Shown: positions 48,739 through 58,349 of the stretch, one piece after another | How the letters are laid out: each line of letters opens with the position of its first letter | Numbering within the stretch: position 1 is the first letter of the stretch | Assembly (NCBI RefSeq): GCF_037300705.1 | Contig: NZ_CP147776.1 | Coordinates: 4,588,001 to 4,652,000, forward strand | Origin: Massilia sp. W12 | Lineage (GTDB): Bacteria > Pseudomonadota > Gammaproteobacteria > Burkholderiales > Burkholderiaceae_D | Direction of reading: 5' to 3' | Length of the DNA stretch: 64,000 nt | Program-made: the position numbers and the translations under genes | The notes under the pieces: generated by a model | The model's input: the letters and a program-made list of their open reading frames with translations, nothing else | Databases searched by the model: none | What the model was told of the DNA's origin: nothing

Positions 48739-49161
48739 ATGTCTGTCACTTTACATCACATCAATATCAGTGCGCCGGCGCAGACTTTGCGCGCAGTGCG
48801 CGATTTTTACTGTGCCCTGCTGGATCTGCAGGAGGGTGCGCGTCCGGCGTTTAACAATCCCGGTTATTGGTTGTATGCCGGGCCGCATGCGCTGCTGCAT
48901 TTGACGCAAAGGAGCGAATCTCATTGCCGCAGCACGCAAAGACAGCACAGTACGCTGGATCATGTCGCTTTCGCTTGCAGCGATCTGCCGGCGCTGCGGC
49001 AACGTCTGGCTGACATGCAGTGCGCCTTCAGAGAAGTGCAAATTGCGGCGCTGTGTGACCAGCAGGGACAAGTTGTGATTCCCGCGCAAATCCAGTTGTT
49101 TTTGCAAGATCCCGGCGGCAATCAGATTGAATTGAATTTTGAACTGCGCCAGGCAGCATAA
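48739..49161 (+). CDS. VOC-family (glyoxalase-like) protein
   Basis: A 140-residue vicinal-oxygen-chelate protein: LHHINISAPAQTLRAVRDFY with the first metal histidine, LDHVAFACSDLPALRQRL with the second repeat, and IQLFLQDPGGNQIELNFE with the usual C-terminal Glu. Substrate unknown; such proteins include glyoxalases, dioxygenases and resistance proteins. It starts one base after the xerD stop, so it is co-transcribed. Confidence 0.85.
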   Translation: MSVTLHHINISAPAQTLRAVRDFYCALLDLQEGARPAFNNPGYWLYAGPHALLHLTQRSESHCRSTQRQHSTLDHVAFACSDLPALRQRLADMQCAFREVQIAALCDQQGQVVIPAQIQLFLQDPGGNQIELNFELRQAA

Positions 49162-49192
49162 AAAAACCCCGCATACATGCCTGCACGCGGGG
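49160..49192 (-). terminator. Rho-independent terminator of the RND operon
   Basis: On the minus strand, CCCCGC/GCGGGG arms (49187-49192 and 49167-49172) are followed by a T-run (A-run 49160-49166 on the plus strand). It overlaps the VOC stop codon. Confidence 0.88.
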
Positions 49193-49238
49193 TAAGGAGG
49201 AAAACCCGGGGGTTTAGCACCGGATTTACAGCGAACCG

Positions 49239-52200
49239 TTACTCATGATTTTTATCAGCTAACACATGCGGGGCGGCGGCGCCATGCGCGGCGCCATCCT
49301 TGCCATGCCAGAAGCGCAGCGCACGCTTGCCCAGGCTGTCGAGGTAGGTGTAGGCCACCGGCACCACGATCAAGGTCAGCAAGGTCGAAGTCAGCACGCC
49401 GCCGATCACAGCTCGTCCCATCGGGGCCTGGATTTCACCGCCATCGCCGCTGCCAATCGCCATCGGTAACATGCCAAACACCATCGCCAGCGTGGTCATC
49501 AGAATCGGGCGCAAGCGCACTTGACCGGCTTCCAGCAAAGCTTGCATGCGTTCCTTGCCTTCACGCTGCGCCTGGTTGGCGAAGTCCACCAGCAAAATCG
49601 CGTTCTTGGTCACCAGCCCCATCAACATAATGAAGCCGATCAGGGAGAACATATTCAGCGTGCTGCCTGTCACCAACAGCGCCAGCAGGACGCCGATCAA
49701 AGACAAGGGCAAGGACATCATAATCGCCACCGGCTGCAAGAAGCTGCCAAATTGCGAGGCCAGTACGAGATAGATGAAGATCACGGCAATACCCAGTGCG
49801 GTGGCGAAGGAAGACAGCATATTCGCCTGCTCTTCCGCCTGGCCGCCGATATCAAAGCGCACCCCGTTTGGCAACTCTTTCTTAATTTCTTCCAGCACTT
49901 TGTCGATTTCCTTGTTGACGTCGCCCGAGGGACGGCCTTCAACATTGGCGTAAATCGCAACCCGGCGCATCAGGGCCTGACGCTTGATCACTTGCGGGCT
50001 GGAGGACGGCACAAATTGCACCACCTGACGCAAGGGGGCCATCACCGGTTTGCCCTGCTCATCCACGCGGCCAGTGGCGATCATCAGATTTTCCAAATCG
50101 CTGATTTTTTGCCGCGCTTCTTTCGGCAGTTGCACATTCACGTCATAGTTTTGTCCATCCGGCGCAAGCCAGCGTGTCACCGCGCTGCCCGCCACCAGCG
50201 GACGCACCGTTTCGCCAATCTGCTGCGGCGTCAAGCCCAGATCGCTGGCCACCTCATTATTGATCTTGATCACGGTGGCCGGATTTGCGCCAGCCTGGCT
50301 GTATTCCATATCCACCACGCCCTTGATCTGACGCAGACGCGCCATCAATTTCTGCGCAGTCGCTTCCAGGCCGGCTTCGTTCTGTCCCAGAATCGCGATA
50401 AAGATCGGTTTGTCATTGCCGCCCACTGAAAATTCGATGCCGCCGATGTTTTGCATGCGTTGCCGGATTGCTTTTTCAATGTCTTTCTGGCTGCGCCGCT
50501 TGACCTTTTCCTTGTCTTGCAGCTTCAAGCGCATGGTGACATTGTTTTTACTGTCATCGCCCACCACGGTGGAGACTGAGACCACTTCCGGGAATTTTTG
50601 CAAAGCCTCTTCAATCTGCAAGGCTTTGGCGTTGGAATATTCCAGACTGGAGCCAACCGGCATTTTGAAATTCAGCGAGATTTCACCTTCATCGCTTTCC
50701 GGGAACATTTCCCCGCCCACCAGCGGCACTAACATCAAACTGCCGACAAAGATGGCAAAGCTCAAGCCCAGCGTGGTTTTGCGATGGCCTAAGGCCCAGG
50801 CCAACACCCGTCCATACAGGCGGTGCAAGGCATCGATGCGGTGCTCAATCGCTTGCATCATGCGCCCCAGCCAGGGAACATATTTGAAGCGGTTTTCCGC
50901 CGGATCCGGCCATACTGCGGACAGCATGGGATCAAGTGTGAAACTGACGAACAGCGAAATCATGACCGCGACCGCCACCGTAATCCCGAATTGCAGGAAG
51001 AAGCGGCCAATAATGCCATCCATGAAGGCCACCGGGACAAACACCGCCACAATGGCGAAAGTGGTGGCCATCACCGCCAGACCGATTTCATTCGTACCGT
51101 CATTCGCCGCCTGGCGATGGCTCTTGCCCATGCCGAGGTGACGCACAATGTTTTCCCGCACCACAATCGCATCGTCAATCAGCAAGCCGATTGAGAGCGA
51201 GAGCGCCATCAGGGTCAGGGTGTTGATGGTGAAACCGAACACTTTCAAGGCGACAAAGCTGGCGATTACCGAGATCGGCAGGGTCAGCGCGGTAATCACC
51301 GTGCTGCGCCAGGAATGCAGGAACAGGAACACGATCAAGATGGTCAGCAAGCCGCCTTCAATAATCATGCGTTTAACGTTATCGACCTGCTTTTGCACAT
51401 AGTCCGAAACCATGAAGGAGACTTCCAGCTTGACATCCGGCGGCAGCTCCAGTTTGACCATATCTTGCACGGCTTTATACACGCCCTTGCCGACTTCGGT
51501 GACATTCGCGTCTTGCATCTTGATCAGATCGAAGCTGATCGACGGCTTGCCATTGATGCGCGCCATGGAAATGCGTTCACGTTCGCCATCAATCACTTTG
51601 GCCACTTGCTCCAACAGCACCGGGCCGTTGGCGCGACGCGCGACGATGATTTTATTGAATTCGGCCACGCTCTTGATGCGTCCCTCAATCCGCACCAATT
51701 GTTCGCGCTGGCCAAAGCTCATCGCGCCTGCCGGCATATTCTGGTTATACACTTGCAGCGCGCGCATCACTTCATCGACGCCAACGCCGAAGGCGCTCAA
51801 TTGATCCGGGTTGAGTTGAATCGCGATTTCACGCGTACTCACGCCGCCGACGCGCACTTCACCCAGGCCGGGCACATTTTGCAAGCGCTTGGTGATGAGT
51901 TGTTCCGCCAGATTCGATAATTCGCGCAAATCGCGCTTATCGGAAGTCAGATTCAAATGGCCCAGGTAGGAATTGTTTTCCCCATCGCCGCGCCCGATGA
52001 AGGGGTCTTTGACATCTTTGGGAAAACCCGGCTTGATCGCCGCCACTTTGTCGCGGATCTCCTGCACCGCCTTATCCATATTCGCATTCAAATCGAATTG
52101 GATAAACACGCCGGAGCGGCCTTCCCATGAATTGCTGCGGATTTTGCGCACCCCGGCCACGGTATTGACCACTTCCTCAATCGGCTTGGTCAGATCCTGT

Positions 52201-52379
52201 TCCACCTGTTCCGGCGACGCGCCCGGATAATTCACCATAATCGAGGCGAATGGCAGTTGCACATTCGGCATCGCTTCCACCGGCAAACGCTTGTAGGCGA
52301 ACAGACCGAGCACCATGATGCCAATCATCACCATGGTGGCGAACACCGGATTATTGATACTGGTTTTTGTGATCCACAT
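49239..52379 (-). CDS. RND efflux transporter permease
   Basis: A 1046-residue inner-membrane pump of the AcrB/MdtB type with 12 hydrophobic segments and two large periplasmic loops. Features: [20 protein letters not shown] at the N-terminus, [18 protein letters not shown], the proton-relay helix [17 protein letters not shown] with paired Asp, [14 protein letters not shown] and a second-half [17 protein letters not shown]. The ATG at 52377-52379 ([13 protein letters not shown]) is taken. It follows the fusion-protein gene by 17 bases. No outer-membrane channel gene follows; the terminator comes directly after. Confidence 0.93.
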   Translation of the reverse strand: MWITKTSINNPVFATMVMIGIMVLGLFAYKRLPVEAMPNVQLPFASIMVNYPGASPEQVEQDLTKPIEEVVNTVAGVRKIRSNSWEGRSGVFIQFDLNANMDKAVQEIRDKVAAIKPGFPKDVKDPFIGRGDGENNSYLGHLNLTSDKRDLRELSNLAEQLITKRLQNVPGLGEVRVGGVSTREIAIQLNPDQLSAFGVGVDEVMRALQVYNQNMPAGAMSFGQREQLVRIEGRIKSVAEFNKIIVARRANGPVLLEQVAKVIDGERERISMARINGKPSISFDLIKMQDANVTEVGKGVYKAVQDMVKLELPPDVKLEVSFMVSDYVQKQVDNVKRMIIEGGLLTILIVFLFLHSWRSTVITALTLPISVIASFVALKVFGFTINTLTLMALSLSIGLLIDDAIVVRENIVRHLGMGKSHRQAANDGTNEIGLAVMATTFAIVAVFVPVAFMDGIIGRFFLQFGITVAVAVMISLFVSFTLDPMLSAVWPDPAENRFKYVPWLGRMMQAIEHRIDALHRLYGRVLAWALGHRKTTLGLSFAIFVGSLMLVPLVGGEMFPESDEGEISLNFKMPVGSSLEYSNAKALQIEEALQKFPEVVSVSTVVGDDSKNNVTMRLKLQDKEKVKRRSQKDIEKAIRQRMQNIGGIEFSVGGNDKPIFIAILGQNEAGLEATAQKLMARLRQIKGVVDMEYSQAGANPATVIKINNEVASDLGLTPQQIGETVRPLVAGSAVTRWLAPDGQNYDVNVQLPKEARQKISDLENLMIATGRVDEQGKPVMAPLRQVVQFVPSSSPQVIKRQALMRRVAIYANVEGRPSGDVNKEIDKVLEEIKKELPNGVRFDIGGQAEEQANMLSSFATALGIAVIFIYLVLASQFGSFLQPVAIMMSLPLSLIGVLLALLVTGSTLNMFSLIGFIMLMGLVTKNAILLVDFANQAQREGKERMQALLEAGQVRLRPILMTTLAMVFGMLPMAIGSGDGGEIQAPMGRAVIGGVLTSTLLTLIVVPVAYTYLDSLGKRALRFWHGKDGAAHGAAAPHVLADKNHE

Positions 52380-52396
52380 AATATGTCCCCGCCGCA

Positions 52397-53575
52397 TCAA
52401 GCCATGCGGCCCGGTTTCAGTGCGGCCGCTTTGCCGGCTTTCTGCGGCAGTTTCACTTTACTGCCAGGCTTCAGGCTGTCGCTTCTGGTCAGCAAGACTT
52501 CATCGCCGGCCTGCAAACCCTGGCTGACTTCCGCCACGCCTTCGGCTTCATTGCGCACGCCGAGTTTGACCGCCTGGGTTTTGAGTTCGCCGTTTTTGAT
52601 CAGATACACCACGTCCTGCCCGCCTTCCTGACGCAATGCCAGCAGGGGCATGACCGGGGTTTGGCGCGATTTTTCCACCGCCACCACGCCGCGCGCATAC
52701 ATGCCGCCTTTCAGGCTGCCATCGTTTTGCACTTGCACATACACGGTGAGGGTGCGCGAAGCCGGATCGGCGGTGGGGTTGATGCGCTCCACCTTGCCGG
52801 TAAAGCGTTTTTTCTCCATGCCATCGACACTGAACTGCACGTCCTGGCCGGCATGAATGCGCGCCACCTCCGCCGCCGGCACCGCTGCTTCCAGGGTTAA
52901 GCGCTCCAGATTGACCAGGCCGAATACCGGCATATCCGGGGCCGCTTTATCGCCGGCTTGCAAATAGCGTTTGGAGATTACGCCGGCAAACGGTGCGCGC
53001 ACGACCGAGTCAGCCAGCGCGATGCGCGCCACATCCAGCTGGGCGCGGGCGGATTTGAGGTTGGCCTCGGCCAGTTCGACACTGTTTTGCACCTGGTCGT
53101 AGGCGTTTTGGGAGATGTATTTCTGCTGCAGCAGGGCTTGATTGGTGTGATGATTTTTTTGCGCCATGGATAGGCGGGCGCGCGCTTCATCGACTGCGGC
53201 TTGCTGGCTGGCCAGGCGGGCTTGCAGATCGGCGGTATCGATGCGCGCCAGAATCTGCCCTTGCTGCACACTCATGCCTTCTTCAACCAGGCTTTCAAGC
53301 ACAACGCCGGCGGCGCGCGCTTTGATGGTGGCGCTGCGCGCCGGAATCAAGCTGCCATGCAAAGCAATATGCACCGGCAGTTCGCGCAGGCTGATGGTGT
53401 TGACGTCGGCTGCAGCCAATTCATAAATCGGGGCCGGCTGTTCTTTCTTTTCTTTTTTTTCCGGCGCATTGCCGGCCTGAGATTGACTGACCATCCAGCC
53501 GCCGACAGAGAGTCCGGCGACCAGCACCGCCAGCAGTGGCCAACGCAAACGCTTGATTGTGCCTGATTGTTTCAT
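52397..53575 (-). CDS. RND efflux periplasmic adaptor (membrane fusion) protein
   Basis: A 392-residue HlyD/AcrA-type adaptor with an N-terminal membrane segment (LLAVLVAGLSVGGWMV), a barrel-sandwich hybrid (HGSLIPARSATIKARAAGVV, EEGMSVQQGQILARID), a coiled-coil hairpin (QQAAVDEARARLSMAQKNHH ...), DSVVRAPFAGVISKRYLQ, and a beta-barrel. AGGAAGAGG precedes the ATG at 53573-53575. First gene of the pump operon. Confidence 0.93.
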   Translation of the reverse strand: MKQSGTIKRLRWPLLAVLVAGLSVGGWMVSQSQAGNAPEKKEKKEQPAPIYELAAADVNTISLRELPVHIALHGSLIPARSATIKARAAGVVLESLVEEGMSVQQGQILARIDTADLQARLASQQAAVDEARARLSMAQKNHHTNQALLQQKYISQNAYDQVQNSVELAEANLKSARAQLDVARIALADSVVRAPFAGVISKRYLQAGDKAAPDMPVFGLVNLERLTLEAAVPAAEVARIHAGQDVQFSVDGMEKKRFTGKVERINPTADPASRTLTVYVQVQNDGSLKGGMYARGVVAVEKSRQTPVMPLLALRQEGGQDVVYLIKNGELKTQAVKLGVRNEAEGVAEVSQGLQAGDEVLLTRSDSLKPGSKVKLPQKAGKAAALKPGRMA

Positions 53576-54067
53576 GATGCCTCTTCCTGATAGATGAATG
53601 CGGTGCGGTATGCGACCTGACGCACTGCCCGATCTGGCGCCGGGCTGCGTCTCCAGCTTTGCACTGTAAAAAAAGCTGTGCATACAGACTAGCGAATTGC
53701 GATAAAACGCATTTTTGCGCAGCTGAACTGCAAAAAGGCGGGAGGAAGTGCGCAAAATGCGCGATGAAATGCAAGCGCACAAAATGCCGCCGCAACCAGC
53801 GCCGGGCCAGTTGCGACCCGCAATCGCCCACGCCAAGGGACGGACATGAGGTGTTTTTGCGCTGACCCCGCCGGCTTTGTTTGCTGTATGACGATGGCAT
53901 AACGCACTCCTTGGCCCGCTTGCCGCGCCGCCTTTCCTGGCAACGGCAGCCGGACTTTCATTATCGGAGTTGGCGCGCAAAGTGCAAGCCCGGATCTTTC
54001 GGGCGCGCCGGCGATGTGCGGATGGCGTGGCCGGCGCCGGCGGATATCAGCGGCGCGCGCATGCTGA
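53576..54067. other. 492-bp gap, nothing convincing
   Basis: This lies between the efflux operon and the TraM-like gene. It must contain the efflux promoter (minus strand), but no clear promoter pair, RNA or conserved gene is visible. Confidence 0.5.
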
Positions 54068-54643
54068 TCAGAGTTTGCGCAGCGCTTCTTCCACCTGTTG
54101 CCGGGTTTTGGCGTCAAGCTGGGGCAGCACTTTTTGCCATTTTTCCGCGTCTTGCACTTGCTTTTGCTGTTGTTCGCTGAGTGCGGCGGGGGCGGCGGGT
54201 TGGCGCATAAACAGCGCCTGGCCGGCCAGGGTGAAGAGCGCAGCCAGGGCGGCGCTGATGGCCATTTGCGGCCAGGGCAGGCTGGCGGCGGGCGCGTTCC
54301 GGGGCGCTGCGGCGGCCGGCGGCGCGCTTTGCGCTGGCGCTGTGGCCGGTGCGACTTCGGGCGCAGCGGCGGATAAGGGCGGCGCGACGGGCTGGCGCGG
54401 CGCGCCCTCCTCCCAGATATCGTCATGCCGCGCAGCGGCTGGCTGGGCCGCGTGTGGCGCGCTTTGCAGGGCGGGATGCGCCAGCAAATTACGTCCGGCC
54501 TGCTCCAGCAAGCCAAGATGACGCGCCACCGCTTCATCCAAAATCGCCTCATTCATCACCACCAGGGCGAACGCTGGGTCATTCAGATCAATTTTGATGC
54601 CGGTCTTTTCCAATACCAGGCTGCGCAATTTCTGCTGATCCAT
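54068..54643 (-). CDS. TraM-like conjugation-associated protein
   Basis: A 191-residue protein. Its first 40 residues (KLRSLVLEKTGIKIDLNDPA, FALVVMNEAILDEAV) resemble TraM of IncP plasmids such as RP4, which precedes a proline/alanine-rich region, a hydrophobic segment (MAISAALAALFTLAGQALF, about 130-148) and a coiled-coil C-terminus. GAGAGGGG precedes the ATG at 54641-54643. The gene follows a TraL-like gene by 10 bases, the same order as RP4 traL-traM. No other transfer genes are in the window. Confidence 0.65.
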   Translation of the reverse strand: MDQQKLRSLVLEKTGIKIDLNDPAFALVVMNEAILDEAVARHLGLLEQAGRNLLAHPALQSAPHAAQPAAARHDDIWEEGAPRQPVAPPLSAAAPEVAPATAPAQSAPPAAAAPRNAPAASLPWPQMAISAALAALFTLAGQALFMRQPAAPAALSEQQQKQVQDAEKWQKVLPQLDAKTRQQVEEALRKL

Positions 54644-54653
54644 GACGCCCCTC

Positions 54654-55382
54654 TCACCAATTGACTTTGTCGAGTTGCTCAAAGACATCACGGAAAAACA
54701 GCTTGATGCGTTGTTTTTCCATGATGTTGAATTTCTCGCTTTGCAGCACTTCGTCCAGGGTGAGGCGGCCAATATTCATCTTTTTCAAATCCGCGCCGAA
54801 GGTGTCGGGGTTGCGCGGCGCTAAGCAGATGCGGCCACGCACCCGGGTCGAGTGTTCGTAGTAGGTGGCGGATTCGGTGAAGAGTTTGCCGCTGGCCGAT
54901 TGCAACAGGCCGAAATGCTGGTTTTCCCACAGCACCAGCGGGGCTTTGGTGGCTTTCGCGGTGGAGACAAAGCCGGTGGCGGTGTCGTGCAGGGTGTCGC
55001 CGCCGCCGACAATGGTGTGGATATACACTTTGCGCCCGGACTCTTCCAGCATGCCAAGGCAATCGTTTTCCAGCAGATAGGACATCAAGGGCGAAAAGCT
55101 GTTGGCCCCGTTGTCGATCACGCAATTGCCTTCCCCTTCCAGGATGTCGATCATCAATTGATCAAAGCGCTTGGGTTCAATCAGGCGCTCATCCGTCATC
55201 ACCGGGACATGTTGGACATTCAGCGCTTTGTAACGCGAAAAGGTGGGGTTTTCCTGATCGGTATCAAAGCAGCGCAGCGCCTGCTCATCTTTGCTGCGCA
55301 CCCATTGCGCCAACAGGGTGGAGACAAAGGTTTTACCGATCCCGCCCTTGCCCTGCAAAATGAAATGCACCGTATTATTCAT
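54654..55382 (-). CDS. TraL-like ParA-family ATPase
   Basis: A 242-residue ATPase. It begins VHFILQGKGGIGKTFVSTLL (deviant Walker A GKGGIGKT), then CFDTDQENPTFSRYKALNV, VIDNGANSFSPLMSYLL, YIHTIVGGGDTLHDTATGF and a C-terminal GRLTLDEVLQSEKFNIMEKQ. These agree along the full length with TraL of IncP plasmids. TraL proteins are MinD/ParA-like and may position the transfer apparatus. GGAG precedes the ATG at 55380-55382. It is coupled to the TraM-like gene. Confidence 0.8.
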   Translation of the reverse strand: MNNTVHFILQGKGGIGKTFVSTLLAQWVRSKDEQALRCFDTDQENPTFSRYKALNVQHVPVMTDERLIEPKRFDQLMIDILEGEGNCVIDNGANSFSPLMSYLLENDCLGMLEESGRKVYIHTIVGGGDTLHDTATGFVSTAKATKAPLVLWENQHFGLLQSASGKLFTESATYYEHSTRVRGRICLAPRNPDTFGADLKKMNIGRLTLDEVLQSEKFNIMEKQRIKLFFRDVFEQLDKVNW

Positions 55383-55439
55383 GAACACTCCATGCGGCGC
55401 GCCGCCGCTTCAAGGGCCACCGGCCCGGCTTGTTTGAAA

Positions 55440-56375
55440 TCAGTGGCATGCGCGGCTGCCGATATCGCGCAGCGCGCCATCTGTTGTCAGAAATTGCCAA
55501 TCGTAGCCATTTTCGCGCAAGACCAGCTGCAACACGCCATGCGCATCATTGAATGCGGCCTGGCTGTGCGGCCTTTGCAACAAAAAGGATGACAAACGCG
55601 TGCCGCCAGTGCCGACCACGAATTGCGCGATGCCATCCGGGCGCGCATTGCCGTTGGCGTCTTGCGGGGCAAACCGCTCATAATCATGATCATGCCCCGC
55701 CAACACCAGTTCGGCTCCGGCGTCTTGCAAAATCTGCCAGGCTTGCTGCATCCGCTGGTCATTGCCATGGCCGCCCGAGCTGTAGCGCGGGTGATGCCAG
55801 TAAGCCAGGCTGCAGCGCGCCGGGTTTTGCTGAATTTCCTGGCGTAGCCAGTCAAGCTGACGCTGCATGGCCTCGCCTTTTAAATTGCTGTTCAAGGCAT
55901 ACAATTGCCAGCCCTTGAATGTTTTGCGGTAATAACCCAGGCCGGCCGGCCCGGCTTGTGCGCCGAAATAAGCGTAATACGGCAGCGCGTCTTTGCTGTA
56001 ATACTCATGATTACCGGCAGCGGCCCAGGTGCGCTGCAAAAAGCGGCCCCAGGTGGGCGCATAACAGTCGCGCAATTCTGCTTCAGACGCCACCACATAG
56101 GCGTTGTCGCCCAAGGTCAAGACCTGGGCTTGCGGGTCGCGCGCCAAGCGCTGCTCAATCAGCGCAGCGGTGGCGGCGGCAGGGCTTTGCAGCGCGGCAT
56201 GCCGGCGGCAATCAGCAATATCGCCAGCCACATACAGAATCTGCGCGCCCGCGCCCGCAACGTCCGGCAAACCCCGGGGCGCCCCGGGCGGCGTGCTGAC
56301 GCATGCGCTTAAAACCAATGTGGCGCCAAGCAGCGCCGGGATGGATGTGTGAACACGAAACATGCCTGAGGCCAT
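55440..56375 (-). CDS. Calcineurin-like metallophosphoesterase lipoprotein
   Basis: A 311-residue protein with a lipobox (LVLSAC, Cys near residue 25) and the metallophosphoesterase signature in order: VAGDIADC, TLGDNAYV, AAGNHEYY, AYWHHPRYSSGGHG and LAGHDHDYERF. The ligands for two metals are all present. Similar to purple-acid-phosphatase-like proteins; it probably acts on phosphate esters at the periplasmic side. The start may be 56375 or the ATG at 56361-56363. Confidence 0.88.
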   Translation of the reverse strand: MASGMFRVHTSIPALLGATLVLSACVSTPPGAPRGLPDVAGAGAQILYVAGDIADCRRHAALQSPAAATAALIEQRLARDPQAQVLTLGDNAYVVASEAELRDCYAPTWGRFLQRTWAAAGNHEYYSKDALPYYAYFGAQAGPAGLGYYRKTFKGWQLYALNSNLKGEAMQRQLDWLRQEIQQNPARCSLAYWHHPRYSSGGHGNDQRMQQAWQILQDAGAELVLAGHDHDYERFAPQDANGNARPDGIAQFVVGTGGTRLSSFLLQRPHSQAAFNDAHGVLQLVLRENGYDWQFLTTDGALRDIGSRACH

Positions 56376-56524
56376 CTTGCAACTCCTGAAACAAACAGAT
56401 GGGCAATCTTACACTGCGCCGCCAGCACAATGCAGGCGCGGCGCAACAAATGCATATTTCACATGCGCCATTTTCCATGGTTCTGAGTATCATAGAGATA
56501 TTCACAGCCTGCCGGAGTCCGCCC

Positions 56525-58315
56525 GTGACTGCAGAACTGCAATTGGATAAGGGTGAGATTGATCGCCTGAACGCACAAAGCCTGTCCTGCCTGGTGTCCA
56601 ACCGGCAGGAAGCGCGCCGCTTGACCGATATCGCGCTGGCTGCGGCGCGCCGCCTGCAATATGATCGCGGGGCCTGGATGGCGGAATTAAACCACGCTTC
56701 GCTGCTGTATTACGGCGGGCAAAACGAGGCGGCGGAGCAGGTGGTGCGCCCGCTGGTGACGCGCTTTCACGCGCTGGGCGATCTGGAAGGCGAAATGGCG
56801 GCCCTGGTTTGTCTGGGCGCGCTGGCTTCGCGGCGCGGCGACTTCAATTCTTCCGGCCAGCATTTTGACAATGCCTTGCAATTGGCGCATCAAATCCCGG
56901 ATTCCCTGTACAAATTTTCTCTCTTCAACCGGATGGGGATTGACGCCCTGTCACGCGGCGACAGCCGCAGCGGGCCGCGCAATTTTCTCTTATCACTGGA
57001 TATGGCCGAGCGCTTCGGCACTGCCGCGCACCGTGTGAATGCGCTCTCCAATCTGGCTTCTTCACAACACGATCTGGGCAATGATGAAGATGCGATTCCG
57101 CTGTTGAGCGAGGCGCTGGGGATTTTGGATAATCAACATTTGCCGCATTTGCGTCCGCTGGTGACGGCCAATCTGGCGATGTGTCTGCTGGCTTCGGGCA
57201 AGGCGCAGGATGCGCAAGTCTTGCTGGAACCGTTTTTGGAAGAAGGCGGTTTGGCCGAGGGCGCGGAACATGCTTTCATCCAATGTCTGGCGGCGCATGC
57301 GCTCATGCGGCAAAACGTGCAAGAGCGCGCGCTGTATTTTCTGCAGCTGGCGCAAAGCAAGGCGATCCAGTGCAATGATTATGAAGAGCAGATGCATGCC
57401 TGGCTGCTGTATGGCATGTATCATTTTGCGCGTGGCGAAGCAGAGCTGGCGCTGGATGCTTTGGGCAAGGCGGAAGAATTATTGAGCGTACAGCGCAATC
57501 CTTTTTACCAGCAGCAGATTTACAAAGGATTCGCCGATCTGTATGCGCAGTTGCAGGATTGGCGTCAGGCTTATCATTATTTGCAGCTGTACCAGATGCA
57601 TTACGAAGCGCGCGCACGCTCGGCGCGCGATTCGCGGATTCTGATGCGCAATCTGGAAAAAGAAATGCGCATTCTGAAGGAAGAGCGCGACCGCGCGCTG
57701 GAATTGCAGGCAGCGCGCGAAGCGGAAAACCAAAAGCTGGAAACCCTCAACCGCGAGCTGACCCATCAAATCCACCATGTCAGCACGGTGCGCGACAGCC
57801 TGAAAGAACAGGCGATCCGCGATCATTTGACCGGCTTGTACAACCGGCGTCATTTTGAAACCTGTCTCAACGCCATCCTGCATGAATCAAGTGGCCGCTT
57901 CCATGTGGTGGTGGTGATTCTGGATCTGGATTTCTTCAAGCGCGTAAATGACACGTATGGCCATGCGTTTGGCGATGAGGTATTGATGCAATTTGCGCAG
58001 TTGGTGCAAAGAGAGGTGCGCGCCGGCGATATGGTGTGCCGTTATGGCGGCGAGGAGTTTTGCTTATTGCTGCGCGCGATTGACGCCGCCACCGCGCAGC
58101 ACAAAATCCGTCAGATCGCGGAAAAATACCGCAAGCAGCAAATCCGCCTGGAGCAGCACATGATTGAGGGCTGCACCTTTTCCGCCGGCATCGCCGAATA
58201 TCCGCGTCACGGCGCCACCCGCCATGAATTGCTGATGCGCGCCGACACCGCTTTGTATGTGGCGAAAATGAATGGGCGCGACCGCGCCGTGATTGTTTCA
58301 GAAGGCGAGAATTAA
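56525..58315 (+). CDS. TPR-GGDEF diguanylate cyclase
   Basis: A 596-residue soluble protein. Residues 1-390 are TPR-like helical repeats (e.g. LALDALGKAEELL, LQDWRQAYHYLQLYQMHY), followed by a long coiled coil (about 400-440) and a GGDEF domain: DHLTGLYNRRHFE, ILDLDFFKRVNDTYGHAFGD, and the active site RYGGEEFCLLL near residue 507. The Glu for Asp in GGEEF is a normal active form. No RxxD inhibitory site is apparent. A GTG start at 56525, with GGAG eight bases upstream, is chosen because family homology begins there; upstream ATG codons are less likely. It makes cyclic di-GMP in response to a protein partner sensed by the repeats. Confidence 0.9.
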   Translation: MTAELQLDKGEIDRLNAQSLSCLVSNRQEARRLTDIALAAARRLQYDRGAWMAELNHASLLYYGGQNEAAEQVVRPLVTRFHALGDLEGEMAALVCLGALASRRGDFNSSGQHFDNALQLAHQIPDSLYKFSLFNRMGIDALSRGDSRSGPRNFLLSLDMAERFGTAAHRVNALSNLASSQHDLGNDEDAIPLLSEALGILDNQHLPHLRPLVTANLAMCLLASGKAQDAQVLLEPFLEEGGLAEGAEHAFIQCLAAHALMRQNVQERALYFLQLAQSKAIQCNDYEEQMHAWLLYGMYHFARGEAELALDALGKAEELLSVQRNPFYQQQIYKGFADLYAQLQDWRQAYHYLQLYQMHYEARARSARDSRILMRNLEKEMRILKEERDRALELQAAREAENQKLETLNRELTHQIHHVSTVRDSLKEQAIRDHLTGLYNRRHFETCLNAILHESSGRFHVVVVILDLDFFKRVNDTYGHAFGDEVLMQFAQLVQREVRAGDMVCRYGGEEFCLLLRAIDAATAQHKIRQIAEKYRKQQIRLEQHMIEGCTFSAGIAEYPRHGATRHELLMRADTALYVAKMNGRDRAVIVSEGEN

Positions 58316-58349
58316 GCCACGGCCCATTTTTGCGCCCGGACGCGCGCCT

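Noticed and set aside
53759-53851. 30-codon frame MRDEMQAHKMPPQ in the efflux upstream gap
   Set aside because: The ribosome site is distant, there is no similarity, and the length is at chance level.
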